The notes: generated from the letters alone by a model not told the origin. A stretch of DNA of 39,796 nucleotides from an uncultured Bacteroidales bacterium (GCA_946404495.1 CAMJDT010000022.1:1-39796); one strand, 5' to 3'; positions 29,971 through 39,305 are shown, numbered from the stretch's first letter. Numbers and translations are program-made.

Positions 29971-32900
29971 ATGAAAAGAGCGATGTTGTTTCTAATCGCG
30001 AGTGTAGCGATTGCAACGGTGATGGCGCAGCAGGTGCCGAACCGTTCGTTTGAGGACTGGAGTGCGCCGACCTTTGACGGTAATATTCAGCCGGCCGACT
30101 GGAATGCAAACAATGTGGAGCAGTTCGGCATGAAGTTCAATTTTGCCCACCGGGATAGCGGTCGGACAGGGTACTGCATGATGGTACAAGATCAGGACGT
30201 CGGGTTTGCCGGGATTACCGAGATATACCCCGGATATGTGAGCTTGGGTTCGCCCTGGTTGTATATGCCCAGCCTCACCGCCGTCAACCAAAAGGTATAT
30301 GGTGTCTCGGGCGGCATCGATTGGACCTATCGCCCGGATACGATGGTGGTGTGGATCAAGCGTACCGGCAGTAATGCAGCCTATGAAGACTTCCACCTGC
30401 TCTATTACGCCTGGCGTGGAACGGCTCAGGGCAGTGAGTATAAGAACCTGTCGGGCAATTGCACCCAATATAGCGTCACCGACGAGGAGAGCGACATCCG
30501 TCAGGCACTGGATGCCAACGCCTGTACCACGGATAGCTATGCTTCGCAAGTAGCGGAAGGGTGGTTCCGCGAAAAAGCGACCTATAATGATTGGACGCAG
30601 ATCAAAGTGCCGATCTACTATTTCAACGACTCGCTGCCGGAGAAGATGAACATCCTCCTCTCGGCATCCAACTATCCGAATTTCCGTGCCTCCAGCGGCT
30701 TCTATGCGGGCAACAGTCTCTATGTGGACGATGTGGAGCTGATCTATTCCTCCCGGATACAAAGGCTCTATATTGATGGCCGTGAATGGACGGCCTTCGA
30801 CCCCGACGCCACAGGTGTGCAGGAATATGAACTGCCTGCGGGAACAACTGAACTGCCGACCAATATCGTGGCCGTTCGCGGAGCGGGAAGTCTGACCAAT
30901 TCGGCGGATTCAACCGTCACGTTCCCCGGACGCACGCTGAGCGGCAACGAGATTCAGATCTCGCACGGTCTGCTCAACGGTACCCCGACGACGCTTACCG
31001 TAACTGCCGCAGACGGCAGTTCGACCACGACCTATCAGATACGCTTCGTCACCAATGATCAGCCTACGACGATCGCCGTGAGTACCGCAGAAGAGCTGTC
31101 TAATGCCTTCCTGACGGCAGCGTCGGGGAGCGCGATTCAGCTCATGAGCGATATCCAGATGACCTCGACCCTCTGGCTCGGAACAGAGACGATGTACGAG
31201 GCATCGCGGTCGCTGACCCTAGACCTGAACGGGTACTCGTTAGTGCGCACCAATGGCAATTACCGGCTCATCGACCTCACGCACGGCGAACTCATCATCA
31301 CCTCATCGGATGAGCAGGTGGGCGGAATGATCGTGGATCAGGCTTCGGGTTCGTCGATCGCGGATCTCATCTATGTGACGGGCTCGACCCTGAAGGATGT
31401 CAATCCCCGCACGGCTACGAACGGCTACTTCTCGCACCTCGTCATCGATATGAGCGTGACGATCGTAGCGCAGCAGAATGCCATCACCGTCGACCGCGTA
31501 GGAGCGGCTACAGGGCATAATATCCAATATGGAACCGACGTATACTATCGTGCCACGAGTTCGCAATATATGAGTATTGCCAACGGTGTACGCGTAGATG
31601 TATACGGTATCATCGATGCACAGAAATACGGTGTCAAGTCCAATGGTTTTCTCTATGCACCTACGGCGGACGGCGAGACGCTGTGGACAACCAATACAGG
31701 CGAGCAGTACGCCGATTATCAGGTAGAATACGGCGACACCGCCTATGTGCCGTTTATTCATATCCATGAGAGCGCAATGATCTCCACCTCGTCTACGACC
31801 TTCGGAACAACCGCACTCTATGCCTCCGGTTATGCCCGCTGGTGTATCGAGGGCAACTGTCTGGGTAATGTGGGACTGTATATCAAGTCCGGCGAGGCGG
31901 AGATCGTGAACGGACGCATCGAATCAACCAATACGGAGTTCGTGTCGGTCAGCTCACCGCAGTACTCCGGCATCAGCTCCGGCGGTTCGGCTATCGTGAT
32001 TGAATCCACGGCTATCGGAAATGGCCAAGTGTCGCTCATCATGCGAGGCGATAATGCCTTCGTATCCGCCGAATCCGGCTATGCCATCGAGGAGGTGATA
32101 TCCAGTTCTCAGGAGACCTATGTGAGGGAGATCAGCCTCTATGGCGGTACGCTGCAGGCCGGCGAAGCGGGACTGATTCAACTCAATACAGCTACCCTCG
32201 AAGCAGGTGTCTTCTACATCGACGAGGAGAATGTCAATATCGTCGAGCGGGAACAGGAACCCGAAATACCCTCCGGCACATGTGGTGACAGTCTGACGTG
32301 GGAATTTACTCTCGCCGATAGTACGCTGACGATCACCGGAAGCGGAGCAATGACAGATTATAATGCAGCCGGAACAGATGCGCCGTGGGCGGAATACCGT
32401 TCGCATATCTATTATATAGAACTGCCGGAAGGACTGACCACAATCGGAGCATTTGCGTTCCAAAATTGCTCTGCCGCATATACTCTGGTTATTCCTGACA
32501 ATGTAACGCTCATTAATACAGGTGCCTTTACCGGTTGTTCGTATCTGCATTATGTGACGATTCCTGAAGGCGTGACAAGCATTGGCAATATGGCCTTTAG
32601 TGATTGTAGATCACTACGAGAACTGACTTTGCCGAGTACTACGACGTATATTGGAAAATACGCATTTACGGAGTGTGCGTCCATATCAAAGATAACATGT
32701 TATGCAACCACGCCCCCAAGTACGGGTCAAGATGTTGTGTTTAGCGGAATGTCCTATTCGATTCCGGTATATGTACCTCAGGCAAGTATATCTGCCTATC
32801 GTGCAGCAGAGTATTGGAACTCGTTCACCAATTATCAGGCAATACCCTGTAGTACGCCGTACGAGTTTACCGAGACCTTTAATCTCTGCGGGGCGCTTAC

Positions 32901-33999
32901 GTTCACGTGGCACGGCACGGTGTATACCGAGAGCGGAGTATATGTGGATACCTTGCAATCCGTCGAGGGTTGCGACAGTATCTGCATCTTGGAACTGAAT
33001 ATGCCGCCGGTATACTATTTCACGGAGGAATCGGAAGTCTGCGAAGGCGACACCTTCCAATGGCACGGCCGAACGCTCACGAAGAGCGGCATCTATACGG
33101 ATAGCCTGACGACGATTGACGGTTGCGACTCCATCTATACGCTGCAGCTACGCGTCAATCCTAAGTACCTCATTGAGGATATCGTCTCCGTACGTGAGGA
33201 TAAGTTGCCCTATACGTGGCAAGGCGAGACGATCACTCAGTCGGGCGACTACCGCAAGGAATACATAGCCTCCACGGGTTGCGACAGCGTGCATACCCTG
33301 CACTTCACGGTAACGGCGCTGCCGATCTATACGGTCAATGTAGTAGCTGACCACGGTCGCGTGAACGGTACGGGAACCTATCCCGAAGGCACGCGTATCT
33401 ATCTGACTGCCGTGCCGGACGAGGGATTTGAGTTCCAGATGTGGTCCGACGGCGGTGTGACTAATCCCAAGGAGTTTGTCGTGACGCGCGACACGACGCT
33501 GCGTGCCCTCTTCTATATGCCCGAAGTGGAGCAAGAGGTGGTAGTTGACAGCATTGAGACCAATTCCGTCACGATCACCTGGGATACCGTTCCGGGTGCG
33601 ACGCTCTATGAGTTGCGTATCTTTAAGAACGGCGAACTCGTGGTGACGCTGCAGGTGGATAAGGACAATAACATCATCGATGCCTCCTTTGCAGGACCGG
33701 AGCGTATCATCGCTCGCAAGGACTCCACAGGCGGTTCGTCGGAGACGCTGCAGGTGAATGTCGGCGGCTTGGAGCCCGGTCAGGATTATACCTATAGCCT
33801 CGATGCTTTGGACGACGACCGCAGCTACGTAGGTGCACAATCGGGTACCTTCACGACGGAGGAAGAACCGGTCGATAGGCTCGATGCCCTCTTCGACGAT
33901 CGTCGTACCGCTCCGCGCAAACTGCTCCGTGACGGTCGTCTCTATATTGAGATGCCCGACGGCAGGCTATACGACGCCCGAGGGAGATTGATAGAATGA
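29971..33999 (+). CDS. Large secreted T9SS cargo: PCMD, BspA-type leucine-rich repeats, FN3-like and CTD
   Basis: 1342 aa with a signal peptide (MKRAMLFLIASVAIATVMA). Residues about 20-260 resemble the PCMD carbohydrate-metabolism domain (VPNRSFEDWSAPTFDG, NSLYVDDVELIY). About 770-910 are BspA-type leucine-rich repeats (TIGAFAFQNCSAAYTLVIPDNV, TSIGNMAFSDCRSLRELTLPS). About 955-1110 are G-C-D-S-(I/V) repeats (EGCDSICILEL, DGCDSIYTLQL, TGCDSVHTLHF), then a beta-repeat domain (HGRVNGTGTYPEGTRIYL), an FN3-like domain, and a T9SS-type tail (RKLLRDGRLYIEMPDGRLYD). It is probably exported and surface attached. The last 285 residues are shared with the next gene. The stop codon opens a GATGGAATGATGG repeat. 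Confidence 0.85.
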   Translation: MKRAMLFLIASVAIATVMAQQVPNRSFEDWSAPTFDGNIQPADWNANNVEQFGMKFNFAHRDSGRTGYCMMVQDQDVGFAGITEIYPGYVSLGSPWLYMPSLTAVNQKVYGVSGGIDWTYRPDTMVVWIKRTGSNAAYEDFHLLYYAWRGTAQGSEYKNLSGNCTQYSVTDEESDIRQALDANACTTDSYASQVAEGWFREKATYNDWTQIKVPIYYFNDSLPEKMNILLSASNYPNFRASSGFYAGNSLYVDDVELIYSSRIQRLYIDGREWTAFDPDATGVQEYELPAGTTELPTNIVAVRGAGSLTNSADSTVTFPGRTLSGNEIQISHGLLNGTPTTLTVTAADGSSTTTYQIRFVTNDQPTTIAVSTAEELSNAFLTAASGSAIQLMSDIQMTSTLWLGTETMYEASRSLTLDLNGYSLVRTNGNYRLIDLTHGELIITSSDEQVGGMIVDQASGSSIADLIYVTGSTLKDVNPRTATNGYFSHLVIDMSVTIVAQQNAITVDRVGAATGHNIQYGTDVYYRATSSQYMSIANGVRVDVYGIIDAQKYGVKSNGFLYAPTADGETLWTTNTGEQYADYQVEYGDTAYVPFIHIHESAMISTSSTTFGTTALYASGYARWCIEGNCLGNVGLYIKSGEAEIVNGRIESTNTEFVSVSSPQYSGISSGGSAIVIESTAIGNGQVSLIMRGDNAFVSAESGYAIEEVISSSQETYVREISLYGGTLQAGEAGLIQLNTATLEAGVFYIDEENVNIVEREQEPEIPSGTCGDSLTWEFTLADSTLTITGSGAMTDYNAAGTDAPWAEYRSHIYYIELPEGLTTIGAFAFQNCSAAYTLVIPDNVTLINTGAFTGCSYLHYVTIPEGVTSIGNMAFSDCRSLRELTLPSTTTYIGKYAFTECASISKITCYATTPPSTGQDVVFSGMSYSIPVYVPQASISAYRAAEYWNSFTNYQAIPCSTPYEFTETFNLCGALTFTWHGTVYTESGVYVDTLQSVEGCDSICILELNMPPVYYFTEESEVCEGDTFQWHGRTLTKSGIYTDSLTTIDGCDSIYTLQLRVNPKYLIEDIVSVREDKLPYTWQGETITQSGDYRKEYIASTGCDSVHTLHFTVTALPIYTVNVVADHGRVNGTGTYPEGTRIYLTAVPDEGFEFQMWSDGGVTNPKEFVVTRDTTLRALFYMPEVEQEVVVDSIETNSVTITWDTVPGATLYELRIFKNGELVVTLQVDKDNNIIDASFAGPERIIARKDSTGGSSETLQVNVGGLEPGQDYTYSLDALDDDRSYVGAQSGTFTTEEEPVDRLDALFDDRRTAPRKLLRDGRLYIEMPDGRLYDARGRLIE
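33160..33999 (+). repeat. Duplicated C-terminal module, copy 1 (partner 35166-36024)
   Basis: The DNA for the last 285 residues of both T9SS cargo proteins is alignable throughout (for example ACACGACGCT, TATATGCCCGA, GGCGGTTCGTC in both). Most differences fall at third codon positions, so it is an old duplication kept under protein-level constraint. Confidence 0.85.
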
Positions 34000-34024
34000 T
34001 GGAATGATGGAATGATGGAATGAT
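33990..34024 (+). repeat. GAATGATGG tandem words at the end of the T9SS cargo gene
   Basis: ATAGAATGATGGAATGATGG continues as GAATGATGGAATGATG. The first unit supplies the TGA stop codon. Similar words lie at 7505-7545 (TCCATCAATCCATCATTC on the + strand). Confidence 0.85.
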
Positions 34025-34057
34025 GTAGTGAGCCGGGACAAGGTCCCTTATTGATGG

Positions 34058-34091
34058 AAAATCGCAGAATTCTTGCGAAATCTGCGATTTT
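34058..34091 (+). terminator. Hairpin AAAATCGCAGA/TCTGCGATTTT, terminator-like
   Basis: An 11-bp perfect stem with a 12-nt loop, nearly the same sequence as the terminator at 29856-29889. The T-run is short and leads straight into the next -33 box. Confidence 0.65.
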
Positions 34092-34092
34092 A

Positions 34093-34124
34093 TTTGCATA
34101 TATGCAAAATATTTTGTAATTTTG
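34093..34124 (+). promoter_or_regulatory. Promoter of the second T9SS cargo gene
   Basis: TTTG (34093-34096) and TAATTTTG (34117-34124), 20 nt apart. Confidence 0.85.
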
Positions 34125-34164
34125 CACGCTAATTGTGTGGAATAACATAAAAACAGACGAAGAT

Positions 34165-36024
34165 ATGAAAAAAATCATTACCCTTTTTGCAGTTTGGATG
34201 ATGGCAGTAATGGCCTTTGCGCAGAACTACGGCATCCTAATTACGAACACCAGCGAACTCGTTTCGGCAACCTACGACGGATATTTCCTCGAGAACGAGT
34301 CGACGCCCTACGAGCAGTACCTCGCGCACGTCAACCTCTCTGTCGGCGACCGTTGCAAGCTCTATGACCTGGACAACCAGACCGCTTGGACCGTGCCTCT
34401 GGATGAGTACTCCACCTCGGATATCTACCTCGACCAGACCAACAACGAATACGTCTGCTCGGTAGGCGGTTGCTTCGATTTCTACATCAAGCTTCGCTAC
34501 AACGAGGATAAACTCTATATCGGTGCCGGCAGCGGTTGCACCAACGGTACAACGCCTCAAGGTAATGATCCCGTAGGGGAAGATATCAGCCAGGAAGAGG
34601 AGGAACGCCGTATCTGCCTCTCGCACAAGAAACTGATGGTCACGGAGCTGAACAACAGCACGCCTATGTTGCTGGATTCGGCTGGTCAGCAGGTAACAAT
34701 GCCCGTAGATGGTTATCCGATGGAGAACGCCATCCAGTACGACCTGACTTCCTTAGGCAGAGGACGCTATACCCTGATCGTGGATAGCGACACGCTGCTC
34801 TTCGACTTCGGCACCGAGGTAACGACCTCCTATACCAAGGAGGGTGAGGACTGCCCGACGTACAACTCGGTCATCAATGCGACCATCAAGCAGGGTCAGA
34901 CCTATCTCTTCATCTGCGACAAAAAGACCGAACCCGGCACCTACAGCACGATCCTCTCCAATATGACCCAATGCGATTCGATGGTGGTTCTCTATCTCAG
35001 CTTCGAGGAGGATGAGATTCCCTGCGAGCCGGATACGCTGATCATAGATGCCATGACCTGCGAAGGCGAAGCCTTTACATGGCGCGGCGAGGAATTCACT
35101 GACCCCGGCACGTACGAGCTGACCGTTCAGCAACATGGCGGTTGCGACTCCGTCTTCATCATCAACCTCAGCGTCAATCCTACCTATCATATCGAAGAAA
35201 TCGTCTCTGTGCGCGAAGACCGTCTGCCCTACATTTGGAACGAACAAGAGATCATGCAGTCCGGCGAATACTTTGCCGAACTCTCAACCCGTGCCGGTTG
35301 CGACAGTATCATAACGCTGCGTCTCACCGTCACCCAACTGCCGATCTATAGCGTCACGGCTATAGCCGACCACGGCTTCGTCAACGGTACCGGTACGTAT
35401 CCCGAAGGCACGGAGATCTACCTCGAAGCACAGGCCGACGAGGGCTTCGCCTTCCAGATGTGGTCCGATGGTACGACCGAGAATCCCAAACAGTTCATCC
35501 TCACCCGCGACACGACGCTCCGCGCACTCTTCTATATGCCCGAGGTAGAGCAGGAGGTAGTGGTAGACAGCATCGAGACCAACTCCGTGACCATCACCTG
35601 GGACACCGTAGCAGGCGCCGTACTCTACGAACTGCGTATCTATAAGAACGGAATGCTTGTAGTCACCTATCAGGTGGACCGCGATAATAACATCATCAAC
35701 CAGATCTTTGCCGTCCCCGACCGCCTCATCGCTCGTCGTGACTCTACCGGCGGTTCGTCCGAGACGCTGCAAGTATCGGTCGGCGGACTCGAACCCGGTC
35801 AGGATTATACCTACAGCCTCGATGCGATGGACGACGACCGCAGCTACGTAGGCGCACAGTCGGGTACCTTCACCACCGAGGAAGAACCCGTGGAAGGCCT
35901 CGATGCCCTCTTCGATGACCGTCGCAACACTCCGCGTAAGGTCATCTCTAACGGACGACTCTATATCGAAATGCCGGATGGCACGAGGTATGACGCTACA
36001 GGGCAGGAATTGATTAGGAATTAA
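34165..36024 (+). CDS. Secreted T9SS cargo protein, paralogous C-terminal half
   Basis: 619 aa. The signal peptide is MKKIITLFAVWMMAVMAFA. An N-terminal beta domain (about 20-130: YLAHVNLSVGDRCKLYDLDN, CFDFYIKLRYNEDKLYIGAG) resembles the add-on domains of secreted starch-active Bacteroidetes proteins, a weak impression. A middle part has the G-C-D-S repeats (QCDSMVVLYL, GGCDSVFIINL, AGCDSIITLRL). From about residue 335 the protein is about 80 percent identical to the end of the previous protein: HGFVNGTGTYPEGTEIYL, the FN3-like domain and the T9SS-type tail RKVISNGRLYIEMPDGTRYD. Its own promoter lies at 34093-34124; the ATG at 34165 is preferred to a GTG at 34135. prfB starts 11 bp after it. 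Confidence 0.85.
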   Translation: MKKIITLFAVWMMAVMAFAQNYGILITNTSELVSATYDGYFLENESTPYEQYLAHVNLSVGDRCKLYDLDNQTAWTVPLDEYSTSDIYLDQTNNEYVCSVGGCFDFYIKLRYNEDKLYIGAGSGCTNGTTPQGNDPVGEDISQEEEERRICLSHKKLMVTELNNSTPMLLDSAGQQVTMPVDGYPMENAIQYDLTSLGRGRYTLIVDSDTLLFDFGTEVTTSYTKEGEDCPTYNSVINATIKQGQTYLFICDKKTEPGTYSTILSNMTQCDSMVVLYLSFEEDEIPCEPDTLIIDAMTCEGEAFTWRGEEFTDPGTYELTVQQHGGCDSVFIINLSVNPTYHIEEIVSVREDRLPYIWNEQEIMQSGEYFAELSTRAGCDSIITLRLTVTQLPIYSVTAIADHGFVNGTGTYPEGTEIYLEAQADEGFAFQMWSDGTTENPKQFILTRDTTLRALFYMPEVEQEVVVDSIETNSVTITWDTVAGAVLYELRIYKNGMLVVTYQVDRDNNIINQIFAVPDRLIARRDSTGGSSETLQVSVGGLEPGQDYTYSLDAMDDDRSYVGAQSGTFTTEEEPVEGLDALFDDRRNTPRKVISNGRLYIEMPDGTRYDATGQELIRN

Positions 36025-36035
36025 TATAGACATTT

Positions 36036-37142
36036 ATGATTACCATTGAGCAACTGAAAGATATCCAACTTCGGGCGGAGAAACTGAAGCAGTACCTGCA
36101 GATCGACGAGAAACGCATGCAACTGGAGGAGGAGGAACTGCACACGCAGGCGCCCGGATTCTGGGACGACGCCAAGGCCGCCGAGCAGCAGATGCGTAAG
36201 GTGAAGTCCATCAAACGCTGGATCGAAGGCTATGAGGGCGTACGCGCCGCGACCGACGAACTATCTCTCGCCTTCGACTTCTACAAGGACGAACTCGTCA
36301 CCGAAGAAGAGGTGGATCAGGCCTATGCACATGCACTGCAAGAGGTGGAAGATCTCGAGATGAAGAATATGCTATCCCACGAGGAAGACCAGATGCCGGC
36401 CGTTCTTAAGATCGTAGCCGGCGCGGGCGGCACCGAAGCCCAGGACTGGGCGGAGCAGCTGATGCGCATGTACCAGCGTTACTGCGAGAAGCATGACTAC
36501 AAGGTGACGATCACCAACCTCCAGGACGGCGACGAAGCCGGTATCAAGACCGTGACCTTCAACATCGAGGGCGATATGGCTTACGGTTACCTCAAGAGCG
36601 AGAACGGCGTGCACCGCCTCGTGCGCGTCAGCCCCTATAATGCACAAGGTAAACGCATGACGTCCTTTGCCAGCGTATTCGTCGTGCCGCTCATCGACGA
36701 CACCATCGAGGTGGAGGTCAATCCCGCCGGACTCAGTTGGGATACGTTCCGCTCCTCCGGCGCCGGCGGACAGAACGTCAATAAGGTGGAGTCGGGCGTA
36801 CGGTTGCACTATAAGTTCGTCAACCCCTTGACCAACCAACCCGACGAGATCGTCATCGAGAACACCGAGACGCGCGACCAGCCTAAGAACCGAGAGAACG
36901 CTCTCCGTCACCTGCGCTCGCAACTCTACGAACTCGAACTCGAGAAACGCCGTCAGGCGGCTGCTAAGGTCGAAGCCGGCAAGAAGAAGATCGAGTGGGG
37001 TAGTCAGATACGCTCCTACGTGTTCGACGACCGCCGCGTCAAGGACCACCGCACCAACTACCAGACCTCCAATGTCAACGCCGTCATGGACGGTGACCTG
37101 GATGCCTTCATCAAGGCCTATCTGATGGAGTTTCCGGACTAA
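36036..37142 (+). CDS. prfB: Peptide chain release factor 2
   Basis: 368 aa. It releases peptides at UGA and UAA. The catalytic G244-G245-Q246 lies in SSGAGGQNVNKVESGVRL, and the stop-codon-reading tripeptide region is S199-P200-Y201 (VRVSPYNAQGKRMTSF), where E. coli has SPF. The N-terminal helical domain (MITIEQLKDIQLRAEKLKQY) reads through in one frame. The position of the usual programmed +1 frameshift (after LKQYL) is CTG CAG ATC, with no in-frame TGA, so the classical autoregulation is absent. It follows a T9SS cargo gene by only 11 bp without its own visible promoter. Confidence 0.97.
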   Translation: MITIEQLKDIQLRAEKLKQYLQIDEKRMQLEEEELHTQAPGFWDDAKAAEQQMRKVKSIKRWIEGYEGVRAATDELSLAFDFYKDELVTEEEVDQAYAHALQEVEDLEMKNMLSHEEDQMPAVLKIVAGAGGTEAQDWAEQLMRMYQRYCEKHDYKVTITNLQDGDEAGIKTVTFNIEGDMAYGYLKSENGVHRLVRVSPYNAQGKRMTSFASVFVVPLIDDTIEVEVNPAGLSWDTFRSSGAGGQNVNKVESGVRLHYKFVNPLTNQPDEIVIENTETRDQPKNRENALRHLRSQLYELELEKRRQAAAKVEAGKKKIEWGSQIRSYVFDDRRVKDHRTNYQTSNVNAVMDGDLDAFIKAYLMEFPD

Positions 37143-37218
37143 ATAGCGTGCGAAAAGCACTCCCAAAGGCCTCAAAAAGCAGTTTTTGAACAGAAAGTGA
37201 TATTTTTTTGCATTTTTA

Positions 37219-37250
37219 TTTGGCTATATCAAAAAAAAGCAGTAAATTTG
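37219..37250 (+). promoter_or_regulatory. Promoter of the mutA-mutB operon
   Basis: TTTG (37219-37222) and TAAATTTG (37243-37250), 20 nt apart. The leader is about 115 nt and contains an AATCGT-family hairpin. Confidence 0.85.
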
Positions 37251-37291
37251 CAGGCTTTTAAGGGGGATCGCTCTCCGAGAACCGAGGAATT

Positions 37292-37315
37292 ATCGTGCCC
37301 CTCGGGGGCTAAGAA
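37292..37315 (+). repeat. ATCGT...TAAGAA element in the mutA leader
   Basis: The stem GCCCC (37297-37301) / GGGGC (37305-37309) with loop TCG has head ATCGT and tail TAAGAA. It is preceded by a looser CTCTCCGAG/AACC motif and followed by two CCCAGAACC-like words. Confidence 0.8.
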
Positions 37316-37371
37316 CCCAGAACCAAGAAATGAATAATAATAAACATACAACAAATTAAATCTAACAAATC

Positions 37372-39300
37372 ATGTCAGAAGAAAAACTCAATCTGTTGGC
37401 TGATTTCCCTGCCATCTCCACCAAGGAATGGAAGGAGAAGATCGTCACCGATCTGAAGGGTGCTGATTTCGACAAGAAGCTCGTTTGGCGCACCCCGGAA
37501 GGCTTCAACGTGCAGCCTTTCTACCGTCAGGAGGATCTGCGTGGTCTGAGGACTACCGTGTCGGCTCCCGGCCAATTCCCGTACGTGCGCGGTACGCGTA
37601 CTAATAATGAGTGGTACATCCGCCAGAACATCTGTGCGTGTCAGTCGGCTCGCAAGGCCAACGCCAAAGCCCTCGAGGTACTCAACAAGGGTATCACCTC
37701 GCTCGGCTTCTGCCTGGATAGCGAACGTCTGAACTATCGGTTCATCAAGAACCTCTTGAAGGACATCGATGCGCGCGCTATCGCCATCAACTTCACTATC
37801 TGCCCCTGCAAGGCGCCCGAGTTGGCCAATATCCTCGTCCGTTACTACGGCCGCATGGGATATGACTTCAAGTCGGTCTATGGCTCCATCAATGTGGACC
37901 CGATGAAGCAGATGCTGCTGAAGGGCAAACGTCTCCGCCGCGAACAAGTGACCGAGAAACTCGTTGCAGCCGTTCATGCTTGCAAGACGCTCGTTAACTA
38001 CCGCGTCGTAGGTGTCAATAGCGTCGTGATCAACAACTCCGGTGCTTACTGCGCACAGGAGCTCGCCTACGCCCTCGCTTGGGGTGCCGAGTACATGACG
38101 ATGATGACCGAAGCCGGTATTCCTAACTACCTCGCTGCCCGCGAAATCCGTTTCAATATGGGTATTGGTGGTAACTACTTCATGGAGATCGCTAAGTTCC
38201 GCGCCGCACGTCTGTTGTGGGCTAAGATCGTAGAGAGCTACAAGGCTCCTATCTTCACCACCGCCCTGCGTGAGGCTGCTAAGATGAACGTCAGCGCCGA
38301 GACCTCGCGCTTCAATATGACCATCTATGATGCTTATGTGAACCTGCTCCGTTCGCAGACCGAGACTATGTCGGCTGCTCTGGCCGGTGTGGACGAGATC
38401 CTCGTAACGCCCTTCGACGTTACCTACGAGCGTCCGACCGACTTCGCAGAGCGTATCGCCCGCAACCAGCAACTCATGCTCAAGGAAGAGGCGCACTTCG
38501 ATAAGGTCATCGACCCCGCTGCCGGTTCCTACTACCTGGAGAACCTCACCAACAGCCTCGCTGCTGAGGCTTGGAAGCAGTTCCTCGCTATCCAGGAGCA
38601 AGGCGGTCTCTACGAGATGATCGTCAACGGTAAGGTGCAGGAGGCTGTTGCCGCTAACCTCAAAGCACGTCTCGGCGACGTTGCTAAGCGCAAAGAGATC
38701 CTCTTGGGCTCCAACCAGTTCCCCAACTTCACCGAGAAAGCCGCTAAGAAGATTAAAGCCGACGCCGGTGCTTGCAGCAGTATTTGCACCTGCAAGACGG
38801 ATAAGAAACAGGCTGCTTGCGGTTGCGGTAGTTCTTGCGAGAACGCGCTCCCGACGCTGCCGATTGCACGTGCTGCAGAAGAGTTCGAGGCACTGCGCTT
38901 AGAGACCGAAGGCGCTAAGAAACAGCCGGTTGCTTTCATGCTCACCATCGGTAACCTCGCCATGCGTATCGCGCGTGCGCAGTTCAGTTGTAACTTCCTC
39001 GCGTGCGCAGGATACAAGGTCATCGACAACAACGGTTTTGCTACCATCGCCGAAGGTATCAAGGCAGCCCGCAAGGCGAAAGCGGACATCATCGTCCTCT
39101 GTTCGTCTGACGACGAGTACGCCGACCTCGCTCCCAAAGCCTGGAAAAAACTCCAGAACGCCAAAGAGCTCTTCATCGTTGCCGGTGCGCCGGCTTGCAT
39201 GGAGGACCTCCAGAAGCTCGGCATCCAGAACTTCATCCACGTCCGTTGCAACGTCCTCGAGACCCTCAAATCGTTTAACCAACAACTTCTTAAAAAATAA
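37372..39300 (+). CDS. mutA: Methylmalonyl-CoA mutase small subunit
   Basis: 642 aa. This is the non-catalytic beta subunit of the B12-dependent enzyme that interconverts succinyl-CoA and methylmalonyl-CoA in propionate formation. The N-terminal TIM-barrel part is clear ([83 protein letters not shown]). So is the C-terminal B12-domain-like part ([42 protein letters not shown]). The linker between them carries six cysteines at 468, 472, 474, 483, 485 and 489. The start at 37372 follows an A-rich leader; mutB follows 5 bp after the stop. Confidence 0.96.
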   Translation: MSEEKLNLLADFPAISTKEWKEKIVTDLKGADFDKKLVWRTPEGFNVQPFYRQEDLRGLRTTVSAPGQFPYVRGTRTNNEWYIRQNICACQSARKANAKALEVLNKGITSLGFCLDSERLNYRFIKNLLKDIDARAIAINFTICPCKAPELANILVRYYGRMGYDFKSVYGSINVDPMKQMLLKGKRLRREQVTEKLVAAVHACKTLVNYRVVGVNSVVINNSGAYCAQELAYALAWGAEYMTMMTEAGIPNYLAAREIRFNMGIGGNYFMEIAKFRAARLLWAKIVESYKAPIFTTALREAAKMNVSAETSRFNMTIYDAYVNLLRSQTETMSAALAGVDEILVTPFDVTYERPTDFAERIARNQQLMLKEEAHFDKVIDPAAGSYYLENLTNSLAAEAWKQFLAIQEQGGLYEMIVNGKVQEAVAANLKARLGDVAKRKEILLGSNQFPNFTEKAAKKIKADAGACSSICTCKTDKKQAACGCGSSCENALPTLPIARAAEEFEALRLETEGAKKQPVAFMLTIGNLAMRIARAQFSCNFLACAGYKVIDNNGFATIAEGIKAARKAKADIIVLCSSDDEYADLAPKAWKKLQNAKELFIVAGAPACMEDLQKLGIQNFIHVRCNVLETLKSFNQQLLKK

Positions 39301-39305
39301 TCGCT

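Noticed and set aside
37375..38601. 408-aa open frame antisense to mutA
   Set aside because: MutA is a clear match; the antisense frame arises from codon bias.
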